Shown here: positions 1 to 7,274 of the stretch, piece after piece | How the letters are laid out: every line of letters starts with the position of its first letter | How positions within the stretch are numbered: the stretch's first letter is position 1 | Source: Micromonospora sicca | GTDB taxonomy: Bacteria > Actinomycetota > Actinomycetes > Mycobacteriales > Micromonosporaceae | Reading direction: 5' to 3' | NCBI RefSeq assembly: GCF_003172935.1 | Contig: NZ_QGKS01000432.1 | Location: 1-34,207, forward strand | Length of the DNA: 34,207 nt | Notes under the pieces: generated by a model | The model's input: only the letters and a program-made list of their open reading frames with translations | Database searches by the model: none | What the model was told of the DNA's origin: nothing | Position numbers and translations under genes: made by a program

Positions 1-15
1 CACTGGAACAGCTGA
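1..15 (+). CDS. 3' end of a secreted lysozyme-fold protein (partial)
   Basis: The first 15 bases read His-Trp-Asn-Ser-stop and are identical to the last 15 bases of the complete secreted protein ending at 4756. A near-identical terminator hairpin follows at a similar distance in both places. I infer that a paralogue of that protein ends here and that most of it lies to the left of the window. The in-window evidence is short, but the shared tail and shared terminator make chance unlikely. Confidence 0.6.
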   Translation, partial: HWNS

Positions 16-35
16 CCCAAGTAATCAGACGCAAT

Positions 36-83
36 ACGCCGCTGGCCGGCACCCCGCAGACACGGGGTGCCGGCCAGCGGCGT
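36..83 (+). terminator. Very strong intrinsic terminator hairpin
   Basis: The arms 36-56 and 63-83 pair perfectly over 21 bp around a 6-base loop (CAGACA). It starts 20 bases after the stop at 13-15. There is no U-tract, as is common in actinomycete terminators. The core stem (GCTGGCCGGCACCC) recurs at 4795-4830 behind the paralogue. It could also stop transcripts of the convergent hydrolase gene. Confidence 0.85.
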
Positions 84-118
84 TTCCACGTACAAACACA
101 AGACCGGGACGGCCGGGC

Positions 119-210
119 GGACGGTGACCAACGTCAGGGCTGGGGGCGACCGTCCCCGGCGCAGGGATCAAGCCTGACCACCCGGAGCCGGGGACGGCCG
201 CCCCCAGCCC
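119..210. repeat. Palindromic repeat, copy 1 (inverted relative to copy 2)
   Basis: The arms 137-160 and 187-210 are 24 bases long and pair with one mismatch around a 26-base spacer. The reverse complement of 3588-3661 matches this unit almost base for base, spacer included (one difference). Similarity continues on the outer side (119-136, with one substitution and one indel). It sits between the convergent ends of the partial left gene and the hydrolase gene, so it may also work as a bidirectional terminator. Its origin is unknown to me. Confidence 0.85.
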
Positions 211-249
211 AAAGCGCAACCACGTATCCAACAGCAACCACCGAAGAAC

Positions 250-1620
250 TCAGGGGCAGGGCGCGTACAGACGCCGGGTGCCGGCCCCCGCGGCGTAAGC
301 GGCCCGATCGCTGAACCGGCAGCCGAAGTCCGGCGCCGCAACCGCCCGCGGATCGGTCACCGCGTCCCCCGCCGGCCGGGCGCCACTGCGTACCCAGGTG
401 GTGAGGTCGTCCCAGGCGGCGCCGGCCTCGGCCGGGGTGAACTCGCAGTGCTGGGCGGCCCGGATGGCCCGCTGCACCACCAGCCGGCCGCGTCCGTGCC
501 ACGCCACGTCCCGGGCGTACGCCTGCTCCATGGCGAAGGGTACGAAAAGGTCGCCGAGGTCGTGCAGGCTGACCACCGGCGCGGTCGGTCGGCCGTTGAT
601 CCGGGGTACCTCGGTCAGCGTGGGAGAGAGGCGCTGCCACGGGTTCTCCGGGGCGACCCGCTGGACGGTGGCGTTGACGTCCACCGGGCTGTTCGGCGTG
701 TACCGGGTGAACAGGTTGGTGGCGAGCTGGCCGGGCCGCTGCGCGGGGGAGTCCCCGCCGTTGGTGGCGCTGATCGCGAAGAGGAAGTCCTTCCAGACGG
801 CGAAGGAGGCCTCGGCGCCCGGCCGATCACCGCCCGAGCGGTTGATGGTGATGGCGCGCAGCTGCTTGCCCAGCTCGTTGGTGGTGTCCGGCCCGCCCGG
901 CTTGAGCCCGGCCAGGCCGAGCGCCACCTGGATGCGCGGCACCGCGTTGGTGAGGTAGTCCGGCGGAGTCGGGTACGCGTGCACGCCGGCGAGGGCCTGC
1001 GCGACCAGGTTGTAGTCGAGGAAGAAGTCGAACAGCTCGTGGTCGCCGAGCACGCCGCACATCGGCAGCGCCCCGTCGTAGTAGCCGGGGTACTGCTCCA
1101 GTGAGCGGCCGATGATGTGGCCGCCCATCGAGACGCCGGCGATGAGCATCCGCTGGGGCCGCTTGACGGTGTCGGCGAAGAGGTCGGCGAGGTCGCGGGT
1201 GCTCAGCACGCCGGAGCGGATGTCGTAGCCGTTGCGGTCGTATGAGGACGACGCCCACGCGTACCCCTGCTCCACCACCCGCTGGCGCAGCCCGAACGCC
1301 GGCGTCTCGGGGGAGAGCACGGTGGTCTGGCCCCGATAGCCGTGCGTCCACATCACCAGGTCGCCGTTCCAGTCGGCGGGTACCTCGATGATGTAGCCGG
1401 CGTGTTCGTGCACGCCCTGCCGGACGGTGGTGGGCGCGCCGCCGACGACCAGCGGATCCAGCGGCGGGTTGCTGATGGTGTAGCCGGGCAGCGGCTGGCT
1501 GCCGTCGTCATCGCGGTCGGCGGCGGCGGCCGGCGCGGCGCCGGCGAGCCCGATCGTGAGGGCCAGGGCGGCGCCGGCGGCGAGCAGCCGGCGGACCAGG
1601 CGGGTGGTTGAGGTCAGCAT
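250..1620 (-). CDS. Secreted alpha/beta-hydrolase (esterase/lipase-like)
   Basis: The 456-residue protein starts with a Sec signal peptide: Arg residues, a hydrophobic stretch at about 12-30, and an Ala-rich cleavage site near 34. The mature part has the nucleophile elbow GVSMGG with Ser164. An aspartate in SLHDLGD (Asp354 or Asp357) and His391 in AAQHCEF could complete a catalytic triad. The WTHGY stretch near 91 fits an oxyanion-hole loop. I infer an extracellular ester or peptide-like hydrolase; the substrate is not evident. The ATG is preceded by GGGGGAG at good spacing. A separate promoter with flanking palindromes lies upstream, so it is probably transcribed independently of gdhA. Confidence 0.85.
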   Translation of the reverse strand: MLTSTTRLVRRLLAAGAALALTIGLAGAAPAAAADRDDDGSQPLPGYTISNPPLDPLVVGGAPTTVRQGVHEHAGYIIEVPADWNGDLVMWTHGYRGQTTVLSPETPAFGLRQRVVEQGYAWASSSYDRNGYDIRSGVLSTRDLADLFADTVKRPQRMLIAGVSMGGHIIGRSLEQYPGYYDGALPMCGVLGDHELFDFFLDYNLVAQALAGVHAYPTPPDYLTNAVPRIQVALGLAGLKPGGPDTTNELGKQLRAITINRSGGDRPGAEASFAVWKDFLFAISATNGGDSPAQRPGQLATNLFTRYTPNSPVDVNATVQRVAPENPWQRLSPTLTEVPRINGRPTAPVVSLHDLGDLFVPFAMEQAYARDVAWHGRGRLVVQRAIRAAQHCEFTPAEAGAAWDDLTTWVRSGARPAGDAVTDPRAVAAPDFGCRFSDRAAYAAGAGTRRLYAPCP

Positions 1621-1677
1621 CGTTGCTCCCCCGGGGACGGTGCCGCCCCACCGGGGGCGACCAGGCGGGACGGATGC

Positions 1678-1750
1678 CTACCGGCCGGTAGCGCCCTGAA
1701 ACTAGGCTTGCCGTCGATCGCTGTCAATCACCTCCTGACCGAACGGTCAG
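1678..1750 (-). promoter_or_regulatory. Promoter of the secreted hydrolase flanked by two palindromic operators
   Basis: On the minus strand, TTGACA (1727-1722) and TAGTTT (1704-1699) are separated by exactly 17 bases, a good sigma-70-class promoter. Just upstream is CTGACCG-AA-CGGTCAG (1735-1750), two 7-base arms of the kind TetR-family regulators bind. A perfect 14-base palindrome, CTACCGGCCGGTAG (1678-1691), covers the expected transcription start. I infer repression by a TetR-like regulator, which is not encoded in this window. A GC-rich hairpin (CGCCCC/GGGGCG) follows in the leader. Confidence 0.7.
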
Positions 1751-1782
1751 TCAGTTCCGCCCGGTCCGCCCACAGTGGCCGC

Positions 1783-3129
1783 TCACACCAGACCGTGCGC
1801 CAGCATCGCCTCCGCCACCCGGCGGAACCCGTTGATGTTCGCCCCGGCCACGTAGTCGCCGGGCAGCCCGTACTCCTCGGCGGTAGCCCAGCAGCGGGCG
1901 TGGATGTCCCGCATCGTCTCCCGCAGGCGCTGCTCCGACTGGGCGAACGTCCACGAGTCCCGGCTGGCGTTCTGCTGCATCTCCAGCGCGCTCACCGCCA
2001 CCCCACCGGCGTTGGCCGCCTTGCCCGGAGCGAACCGCACCCCCGCCCGCCCGAGGATGCGTACCGCCTCCGGAGTGGTCGGCATGTTGGCACCCTCCAC
2101 CACCGCGACGCAGCCGCCGGCCACCAGCGCCGCGGCCTCCGCGCCGCCGATCTCGTTCTGCGTCGCGCACGGCAGCGCCAGGTCGCAGGGCACCTCCCAG
2201 ACGGTACGACCGGACACCGCCACCGCGTGCGGCACGTGCCGTACGTAGTCGTCCAGCCGGGCCCGCCGCTCCTCCTTCAACTCCCGCAGCAGCGCCAGGT
2301 CGATGCCCTTCTCGTCCAGCACATAGCCATCGGAGTCCGAGCAGGCCACCACCGTCCCGCCGAGCTGGTGCACCTTCTCGATCGCGTAGATCGCCACGTT
2401 GCCCGACCCGGAGACCACCACCCGCCTGCCCTCCAGGCTGTCCCCGGTCTGCTGCAGCATCTCGTCGGCGAAGAAGACCGCCCCGTACCCGGTGGCCTCC
2501 CGGCGCACCTGCGCGCCCCCGTACGACAGGCCCTTGCCGGTCAGCACCCCCGACTCGTACCGGTTGGTGATCCGCTTGTACTGGCCGAACAGGTAACCGA
2601 TCTCCCGGCCCCCGACCCCGATGTCCCCGGCCGGCACGTCGGTCTGCGCGCCGATGTGCCGGTACAGCTCGGTCATGAAGCTCTGGCAGAAGCGCATCAC
2701 CTCCCGGTCCGAGCGGCCCTTCGGGTCGAAGTCCGCGCCGCCCTTGCCGCCGCCGATCGGCAACCCGGTCAGCGCGTTCTTGAAGATCTGCTCGAAGCCG
2801 AGGAACTTGACGATCCCCAGGTACACCGACGGGTGGAACCGCAGGCCACCCTTGAACGGCCCGAGCGCGCTGTTGAACTCCACCCGGAAGCCCCGGTTCA
2901 CCCGTACCCGGCCGTGGTCGTCCTCCCACGGCACCCGGAAGATGACCTGCCGCTCCGGCTCGCAGATCCGCTCGATGATCCGCGCGTGCGCGTACTCGGG
3001 GTGACGGGCCAGGGCCGGGCCGATGCTCTCCAGGACCTCCCGTACCGCCTGGTGGAACTCCGGCTCGCCCGGGTTCCGGTTGACCACCCTGGCGAACACC
3101 GTCTCGACGGCCTCCGGCATCACCGACAC
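1783..3129 (-). CDS. gdhA: NADP-specific glutamate dehydrogenase
   Basis: This protein reversibly aminates 2-oxoglutarate to glutamate with NADPH, linking ammonium assimilation to central carbon metabolism. The 448 residues match the hexameric bacterial class in length and are collinear with E. coli GdhA. Visible landmarks are GPFKGGLRFHP with Lys93, the Lys117 region, the signature LPIGGGKGGADFDPKG with Lys129, VPAGDIGVGGRE, and the Rossmann motif VSGSGNVA. The annotated start is GTG at 3129. The AAGGGA Shine-Dalgarno sits only 1 base from it, so the GTG at 3123 or the ATG at 3120 is probably the real start. It is divergent from the MazG-like gene, with about 100 bp between them. Confidence 0.97.
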   Translation of the reverse strand: MSVMPEAVETVFARVVNRNPGEPEFHQAVREVLESIGPALARHPEYAHARIIERICEPERQVIFRVPWEDDHGRVRVNRGFRVEFNSALGPFKGGLRFHPSVYLGIVKFLGFEQIFKNALTGLPIGGGKGGADFDPKGRSDREVMRFCQSFMTELYRHIGAQTDVPAGDIGVGGREIGYLFGQYKRITNRYESGVLTGKGLSYGGAQVRREATGYGAVFFADEMLQQTGDSLEGRRVVVSGSGNVAIYAIEKVHQLGGTVVACSDSDGYVLDEKGIDLALLRELKEERRARLDDYVRHVPHAVAVSGRTVWEVPCDLALPCATQNEIGGAEAAALVAGGCVAVVEGANMPTTPEAVRILGRAGVRFAPGKAANAGGVAVSALEMQQNASRDSWTFAQSEQRLRETMRDIHARCWATAEEYGLPGDYVAGANINGFRRVAEAMLAHGLV

Positions 3130-3233
3130 GTCCCTTCAGTCCCGGCGGCGGCATCGTCGCCACCACCGGATCGGCATTTCCGCCGACCGCCCCCGGATAC
3201 GGATCGTCACCACCGTCCGGTTCACTGGTCGGC

Positions 3234-3545
3234 GTGGACGAGTTGATCTGGGACGCGGTCCGGGCCTCGCGCGGCTGGCTGGACGCCGCCAACGGCAGCG
3301 GCGACGCCGAGCTGACCTGTCGGATCCTCAAGCTCGCCGAGGAGGCGGGGGAAGCGGCGGGGGCCTGGATCGGGGTGCTCGGGCAGAACCAGCGCAAGGG
3401 GGTTACCCACAGCCGGGAGGACGTGGGGGCCGAACTGGCGGACGTGGTGTTCACGGCGCTCGTCGCGATCGAGAGCCTGGGGTTGGACGCGCGGACGGTG
3501 GTGTCGTCGTGCGCGGCGAAGGTGCGGGATCGGGCCTCGTCCTGA
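3234..3545 (+). CDS. MazG-like nucleotide pyrophosphohydrolase
   Basis: The 103 residues form one all-alpha NTP-pyrophosphohydrolase domain. The metal-binding signature EExxE (Glu36, Glu37, Glu40) is followed by ExxD (Glu67, Asp70), the usual MazG/dUTPase-2 arrangement. Such proteins hydrolyse non-canonical or excess (d)NTPs to the monophosphate and pyrophosphate. The GTG start lacks an obvious Shine-Dalgarno, so the exact N-terminus is uncertain. A palindromic repeat follows the stop by about 40 bp and may end the transcript. Confidence 0.85.
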   Translation: MDELIWDAVRASRGWLDAANGSGDAELTCRILKLAEEAGEAAGAWIGVLGQNQRKGVTHSREDVGAELADVVFTALVAIESLGLDARTVVSSCAAKVRDRASS

Positions 3546-3587
3546 GCCGGCTCCGTCTTGTTGCGCTGCGTCGGTGGTTTGCGGTGG

Positions 3588-3680
3588 GGGCTGGGGGCGA
3601 CCGTCCCCGGCTCCGGGCGGTCAGGCTTGATCCCTGCGCCGGGGACGGTCGCCCCCAGCCCTGACGTGGTCGCCGTCCGT
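3588..3680. repeat. Palindromic repeat, copy 2
   Basis: The arms 3588-3611 and 3638-3661 pair perfectly over 24 bp around a 26-base spacer. The unit is the reverse complement of the element at 137-210, and the similarity continues outward to about 3680. The two copies therefore form inverted repeats of about 92 bp bracketing the hydrolase, gdhA and the MazG-like gene. Here it lies behind the MazG-like stop and could also act as its terminator. Confidence 0.85.
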
Positions 3681-4165
3681 GCGGCGGCGCCAGGGCTTTT
3701 CCGGGTACGGGTGCCGGATCGCCGCGGCTAGCGTGCTGGGTCGCCGGGGGCGTGATCGACTCCGTGTCGCCGATGTGGGTGGTGTCCGCCGGGCGTTGAT
3801 ACCGCCACCTCGGCGATCTGGGGTCGGCTGTCCGGTTCGGCCCGCCCGACGACACACCTCTTGGGTGGGATGTCCGGCTTCGGTGTGACCGGCGGCATCC
3901 TCGGGCCGGAATCGTGGCCGGGGCGGGGTCGTTACATCTCGCGTAGGACCGAGTACCTGGCCCGCTCGACGGGCCGGACGGGCCCCGGGAATGATGGCGG
4001 GCCGGCGGTCGTTATACATGGTCCCGGCGCCGCGAAGAGGCCCCCGCCCCGCGGCTGACACCGGGCAGAGACTTCCCCCCTTGCACTCTTTTTGAGCGCC
4101 TGACGGTGCTTGCGCACGTCCCGGCCCCCACCGGGTGTGCGCCAACCCCCCAAGGAGCTTTTGTC
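3681..4165 (+). other. Gene-free leader region of the lysozyme-fold gene, with 5' UTR hairpin
   Basis: I find no convincing gene here; the open frames have poor codon usage. The most notable structure is a two-part hairpin at 4112-4142: GCGCAC/GTGCGC, then CCCGG/CCGGG, closing a CCCCCA loop. A run of six C follows (4146-4151), running straight into the AAGGAG ribosome-binding site at 4152-4157. A smaller hairpin (GGCCCG/CGGGCC) is at about 3959-3975. TATACA at 4013-4018 could be a -10 element but has no good -35. The length and structure suggest a regulated leader; I could not match it to a riboswitch class. Confidence 0.45.
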
Positions 4166-4756
4166 ATGAACACGATGCTGCGTAAGAGCGTTCTCGGTAT
4201 TGCTGGTCTGGCTTTCACCGGTGGTGTGTTCGCCGGTCCGATCGCCGCGCACGCCGACACCGGCCCCGTCGCCGCCAAGCCCGCCGCCGTGGCGGTGCAG
4301 GCCGACAAGCCGGACAAGGGCAAGCTGATCCCGCATGGTGTGCAGGGCGCCCAGTCGAAGATTGACCTGAACGACGAGCAGACCGCCAACGCGGAGGCGA
4401 TCATCGCCGCGACGAAGAAGGCCGGTCTGCCGGAGCGGGCCGCGGTCATCTCGATCGCCACCAGCCTGCAGGAGTCGAAGCTGGAGAACCTGGGTCACCT
4501 GGGTGACCGCAACGACCACGACTCGCTGGGCCTGTTCCAGCAGCGCCCGTCGAGTGGTTGGGGCACGCCGGAGCAGATCACCGACCCCGAGTACGCCACC
4601 CTGGCGTTCGAGAAGGGTCTCAAGCAGGTCGACGGGTGGCAGGACATGCCGCTGACCGAGGCCGCGCAGACGGTGCAGGTGTCGGCCTACCCGGACGCCT
4701 ACGCCCAGTGGGAGCAGCAGGCCGCCGACCTCGTCGCCCAGCACTGGAACAGCTGA
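4166..4756 (+). CDS. Secreted lysozyme-fold protein (probable peptidoglycan hydrolase)
   Basis: The 196-residue protein starts at the ATG 8 bases after AAGGAG. An in-frame upstream GTG at 4106 has no such signal. A signal peptide ends at about AHA-DTG (residue 30), followed by an Ala/Lys-rich linker to about residue 65. The C-terminal domain has the lysozyme/transglycosylase-like pattern IATSLQES (Glu104 as candidate catalytic acid), DHDSLGLFQQRP at 118-129, then SGWGT and SAYPDAYA. In actinomycetes this module occurs in cell-wall-active proteins. I infer an extracytoplasmic murein-acting enzyme; activity is not proven by sequence. A paralogue ends at position 15. Confidence 0.8.
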   Translation: MNTMLRKSVLGIAGLAFTGGVFAGPIAAHADTGPVAAKPAAVAVQADKPDKGKLIPHGVQGAQSKIDLNDEQTANAEAIIAATKKAGLPERAAVISIATSLQESKLENLGHLGDRNDHDSLGLFQQRPSSGWGTPEQITDPEYATLAFEKGLKQVDGWQDMPLTEAAQTVQVSAYPDAYAQWEQQAADLVAQHWNS

Positions 4757-4794
4757 CCTGACCGAACACAGCAACACGCAACAAGCAAGAAGCG

Positions 4795-4830
4795 GCTGGC
4801 CGGCACCCTGAGACAGGGGTGCCGGCCAGC
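4795..4830 (+). terminator. Intrinsic terminator of the lysozyme-fold gene
   Basis: The arms 4795-4808 and 4817-4830 give a perfect 14-bp stem with an 8-base loop, 38 bases after the stop codon. The stem sequence is shared with the terminator at 36-83, while loop and flanks differ. This fits an older duplication of gene plus terminator with selection on the stem. Confidence 0.85.
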
Positions 4831-4844
4831 GGCGTCTCCGGATC

Positions 4845-5378
4845 TTGGACAAGTTGGCGGACCTGGGCGACGAGCTGTACCGGGTCGAGGCACCGGCCAG
4901 CGGGGGCGTGACGCCGCGCCCGGAGGTGCGGGGCGACCGGGTGTGGCTGCGCGTCGAGAAACACGGGCGCGGCGGTCCGGCCGCGGTCCAGGTGCTGCTC
5001 AACTCCCGGGTCGAGTGGCGACTGCGGTTGGCGGGCGTGGTGAGTGACCAGCTGCTGGACCTGGGCGCGGGCCGGGTGACCGGGGTCGAGCTGATCGGCG
5101 GTTCGTCCCGTACGGAACTGCGGCTGCCCCGGCTCGCCGGGACGTTGACGGTGCGGCTGACGGGTGGGACGAGTGAGCTGACGGTGCGGGTGCCCGACGC
5201 GTCGCCGGCCCGGGTCCGGGCGGCCGCCGGGGCCGCCTCCGTCACGGTTTACCTGGAGGGTCGGCACGGGGTGGCGGCGGGCGAGCTGATCAGCTCGCCC
5301 AGCTGGGACCGGGCGGTCGACCGGCTCTACGTCGACCTGGTGGCGGCGGCGAACGCCGTCACCGTCGCGGAGGACTGA
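4845..5378 (+). CDS. Hypothetical protein, beta-rich
   Basis: I do not recognise this 177-residue protein. It has no signal peptide or membrane segment. The middle alternates short hydrophobic strands and turns (about 45-140), which suggests a beta-sandwich or solenoid. The proposed TTG start at 4845 has no Shine-Dalgarno and lies 14 bases after a terminator stem. The same frame is closed by a stop at 4809, so the true 5' end is uncertain and the gene may be 5'-truncated. It ends 15 bases before the pirin gene and could be co-transcribed with it. Confidence 0.6.
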   Translation: MDKLADLGDELYRVEAPASGGVTPRPEVRGDRVWLRVEKHGRGGPAAVQVLLNSRVEWRLRLAGVVSDQLLDLGAGRVTGVELIGGSSRTELRLPRLAGTLTVRLTGGTSELTVRVPDASPARVRAAAGAASVTVYLEGRHGVAAGELISSPSWDRAVDRLYVDLVAAANAVTVAED

Positions 5379-5393
5379 GCGTACAGTCGGCCG

Positions 5394-6365
5394 GTGGACC
5401 GTACCGAATCGTTGCCGGCGCAGACCCTGCCACCCGGCGTGCCCTCCAGCGACCCGGGCAGCGTGCTGCTGCCCGGCCACGACGTGCCGCTGGGGCGGTA
5501 CACCACGGTGCGGCGGCTGCTGCCACAGCGGCAGCGCCGGCTGGTGGGGGCCTGGTGTTTCGTCGACCACTTCGGACCGGACGACGTCGCCGAACGGCCC
5601 GGCATGGAGGTGCCGCCGCACCCGCACACCGGTCTGCAGACGGTGACCTGGCTGCTCGACGGGGAGATCCTGCACCGGGACAGCCTGGGTAACGTGCAGC
5701 CGATCCGGCCCGGCCAGTTGAACGTGATGACCTCCGGCCACGGCATCGCCCACTCGGAGCGGTCACCGGCGGAGCATCCGCCGGTCATGCACGGCGTGCA
5801 GCTGTGGGTGGCGCTGCCCGACCCGGCGCGGGCCGGCGCGGCCGACTTCGCCCACCACGCGGAGCTGCCCCGCTGGCGTGACGGCGACCTGGAGGTCACG
5901 CTGCTGGTGGGTGAGGCCGGCGGTGAGCGCTCCCCGGCCGTGGTGCACACCCCGCTGGTGGGCGCGCAGCTCGAGGTGCGTGGTCCGGCGGCGGCCACGC
6001 TGCCGTTGCGCCGCGATTTCGAGTACGGGCTGCTGGCGATGTCCGGCTCGGCGGTGGCGGACGGGGTGCCGTTCGTCCCGGGTGCGCTGCTGTACCTGGG
6101 CGCCGGCCGGGACGCGGTGACCGTCCGCGGGGCGCCGGGCAGCCGGCTGCTGCTGCTCGGTGGCGCGCCCTTCGACGAGCCCCTCGTGATGTGGTGGAAC
6201 TTCGTGGGCCGGTCGCACGAGGAGGTCGCGGCCGCCCGGGAGGACTGGATGGCCGGCCGGCGGTTCGGGACGGTGGCCGGCGATCCGGCGCCGCCCCTGC
6301 CGGCCCCGGCGCTGCCCACCACCCGGCTGAAGGCCCGCGACCGCCGCGGCGGCCTGCTCGGCTGA
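5394..6365 (+). CDS. Pirin family protein
   Basis: The 323-residue protein is a bicupin of the pirin family. The N-terminal cupin carries the metal ligands in PHPHTGLQTVTW (His76, His78) and SGHGIAHSE (His120, Glu122), so a metal site is intact. The C-terminal cupin (about 190-290) ends in the pirin-like MWWNFVGRSHEE. Bacterial pirins act as quercetin 2,3-dioxygenases or as redox-sensitive protein partners; which applies here cannot be told. It starts at GTG 15 bases after the preceding gene, and the EndoIII-like gene follows after 31 bases. Confidence 0.93.
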   Translation: MDRTESLPAQTLPPGVPSSDPGSVLLPGHDVPLGRYTTVRRLLPQRQRRLVGAWCFVDHFGPDDVAERPGMEVPPHPHTGLQTVTWLLDGEILHRDSLGNVQPIRPGQLNVMTSGHGIAHSERSPAEHPPVMHGVQLWVALPDPARAGAADFAHHAELPRWRDGDLEVTLLVGEAGGERSPAVVHTPLVGAQLEVRGPAAATLPLRRDFEYGLLAMSGSAVADGVPFVPGALLYLGAGRDAVTVRGAPGSRLLLLGGAPFDEPLVMWWNFVGRSHEEVAAAREDWMAGRRFGTVAGDPAPPLPAPALPTTRLKARDRRGGLLG

Positions 6366-6396
6366 TTGGGCGGCCCCGTCGCGGGTAGACGCGGGC

Positions 6397-7062
6397 ATGC
6401 CGACCAGTGTGATCTCCAGCATCGAGGACAAGAAGCGACTGGTACGCCGGCTCGCCGGCGACGGTCGCGGTTTCGCCGAAAAGTACGGCTTCCGGGTCAC
6501 CAACAATCCGTCCAGCCTGTTCCAGGTGCTCTGTCTGTCCGTCCTGCTGTCCCGCCCGGGGGATTTCCGTCGGGCGGTGGAGGCGGCGGGCGCGCTGCGC
6601 GACGAGGGCTGGGACAGCGCCGCCCGGCTGGCCCGTTCGCTGCACGCCGACCGGGTGCGGGTGCTACGCGCGCACGGCCAGCGCGGTGACGTGGACGGGC
6701 TCGCCGACGTGCTGGGCGACCTCGCCCAGACCGTCGTGGAGCGCTACCGGGGCGACCTGCGGCGGTTGCGGACGGCGGCGCACCAGGATCCGGCCCGGGA
6801 GCGGCGGTTGCTCACCGACCTGCCCGGGGTGGACGACGAGGTGATCGAGCTGTTCCTGCGGGAGGCGCAGGCGGTGTGGCGGGAGGTGGCCCCGGTGGCC
6901 GACCGCCGGGCCCTGGTCGCCGCGCGCCGCCTCGGCCTGGGCCGGTCCGCCGACGACCTGGCCGACCTGGCCGGCAGCGGCGAGTCGGAGCGGTTGGCGT
7001 GGCTGGTCGGGGCGCTGGCCCGGGTGGACCTGGAGAAGCGGTACGCGGAGCTGACCGGCTGA
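6397..7062 (+). CDS. EndoIII-like helix-hairpin-helix (HhH-GPD) protein without catalytic lysine
   Basis: The 221 residues are helical and contain LTDLPGVDDEV at about 139-149, matching the helix-hairpin-helix of endonuclease III/MutY DNA glycosylases. In EndoIII the hairpin is followed by the catalytic Lys (LPGVGRKTA); here the aligned residues are acidic (DDE). There is no C-terminal four-cysteine iron-sulfur cluster; the only Cys is residue 46. The catalytic Asp position is at best replaced by the PVADRR region. I infer a DNA-binding protein or a monofunctional glycosylase rather than an AP lyase. It lies 31 bases behind pirin with only a weak ribosome-binding site. Confidence 0.75.
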   Translation: MPTSVISSIEDKKRLVRRLAGDGRGFAEKYGFRVTNNPSSLFQVLCLSVLLSRPGDFRRAVEAAGALRDEGWDSAARLARSLHADRVRVLRAHGQRGDVDGLADVLGDLAQTVVERYRGDLRRLRTAAHQDPARERRLLTDLPGVDDEVIELFLREAQAVWREVAPVADRRALVAARRLGLGRSADDLADLAGSGESERLAWLVGALARVDLEKRYAELTG

Positions 7063-7122
7063 TCAGGACGTGCCGCGGGACACAGTTCCGCGATACTCAC
7101 CCGAAAGGCTGATCCCGCATCG

Positions 7123-7261
7123 TATGATGATCGTGGCAGCGATGCCCGCCCGGTTCGGGCGAACATCCACCGCCTGGCGGTCGCGATCCGGTTCGGGCGC
7201 GGACCGCCGGGAGCAGGTGCTGCGTGGCGCCCCAGGTCGCGGTTCGTGACCCGGGGCGCCC
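7123..7261 (+). other. Structured convergent intergenic region, possible small RNA
   Basis: Between two convergent genes there is a TATGAT hexamer (7123-7128), then a repeated 12-mer CCGGTTCGGGCG (7150-7161 and 7188-7199). Each copy lies in a hairpin: CGCCCGGTTCGGGCG, and a stem GGCGGTC/GACCGCC at 7177-7208. A strong terminator ends it. This layout (-10, two hairpins, terminator) fits a small RNA of about 130 nt, but no matching -35 is seen. A 41-codon ORF from 7123 region runs into the terminator stem and is unlikely to be real. Confidence 0.3.
7226..7260. terminator. Bidirectional terminator hairpin
   Basis: GGCGCCCC (7226-7233) pairs with GGGGCGCC (7253-7260), and the stem continues inside with GGTC/GACC (7235-7238 and 7248-7251). 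It lies 14 bases beyond the end of the DUF1345 gene and behind the EndoIII-like gene, so it can serve both converging transcripts. Confidence 0.8.
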
Positions 7262-7274
7262 GCCTGTCACCGAC

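Noticed and set aside
119..3680. A transposon with the inverted repeats as its ends
   Set aside because: The enclosed genes are metabolic, there is no transposase, and no target-site duplication is visible. Kept only as a bracketing repeat.
3621..4145. A 174-codon minus-strand frame in the leader region
   Set aside because: Arg/Pro-rich composition, no ribosome-binding site, no recognisable domain, and it crosses the palindromic repeat.
3681..4165. A cyclic-di-AMP (ydaO) riboswitch or 6C RNA before the lysozyme-fold gene
   Set aside because: I looked for the conserved ydaO blocks and for two hairpins with loops of six or more C. Neither is present; only a partial likeness (C5-type loop and a single-stranded C6 run) remains.
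7141..7208. A tRNA suggested by two GGTTCG motifs
   Set aside because: No acceptor stem, anticodon arm or D-arm can be folded around them.
7123..7248. A 41-codon ORF beginning at the TATGAT box
   Set aside because: No ribosome-binding site, and the frame ends inside the terminator stem.
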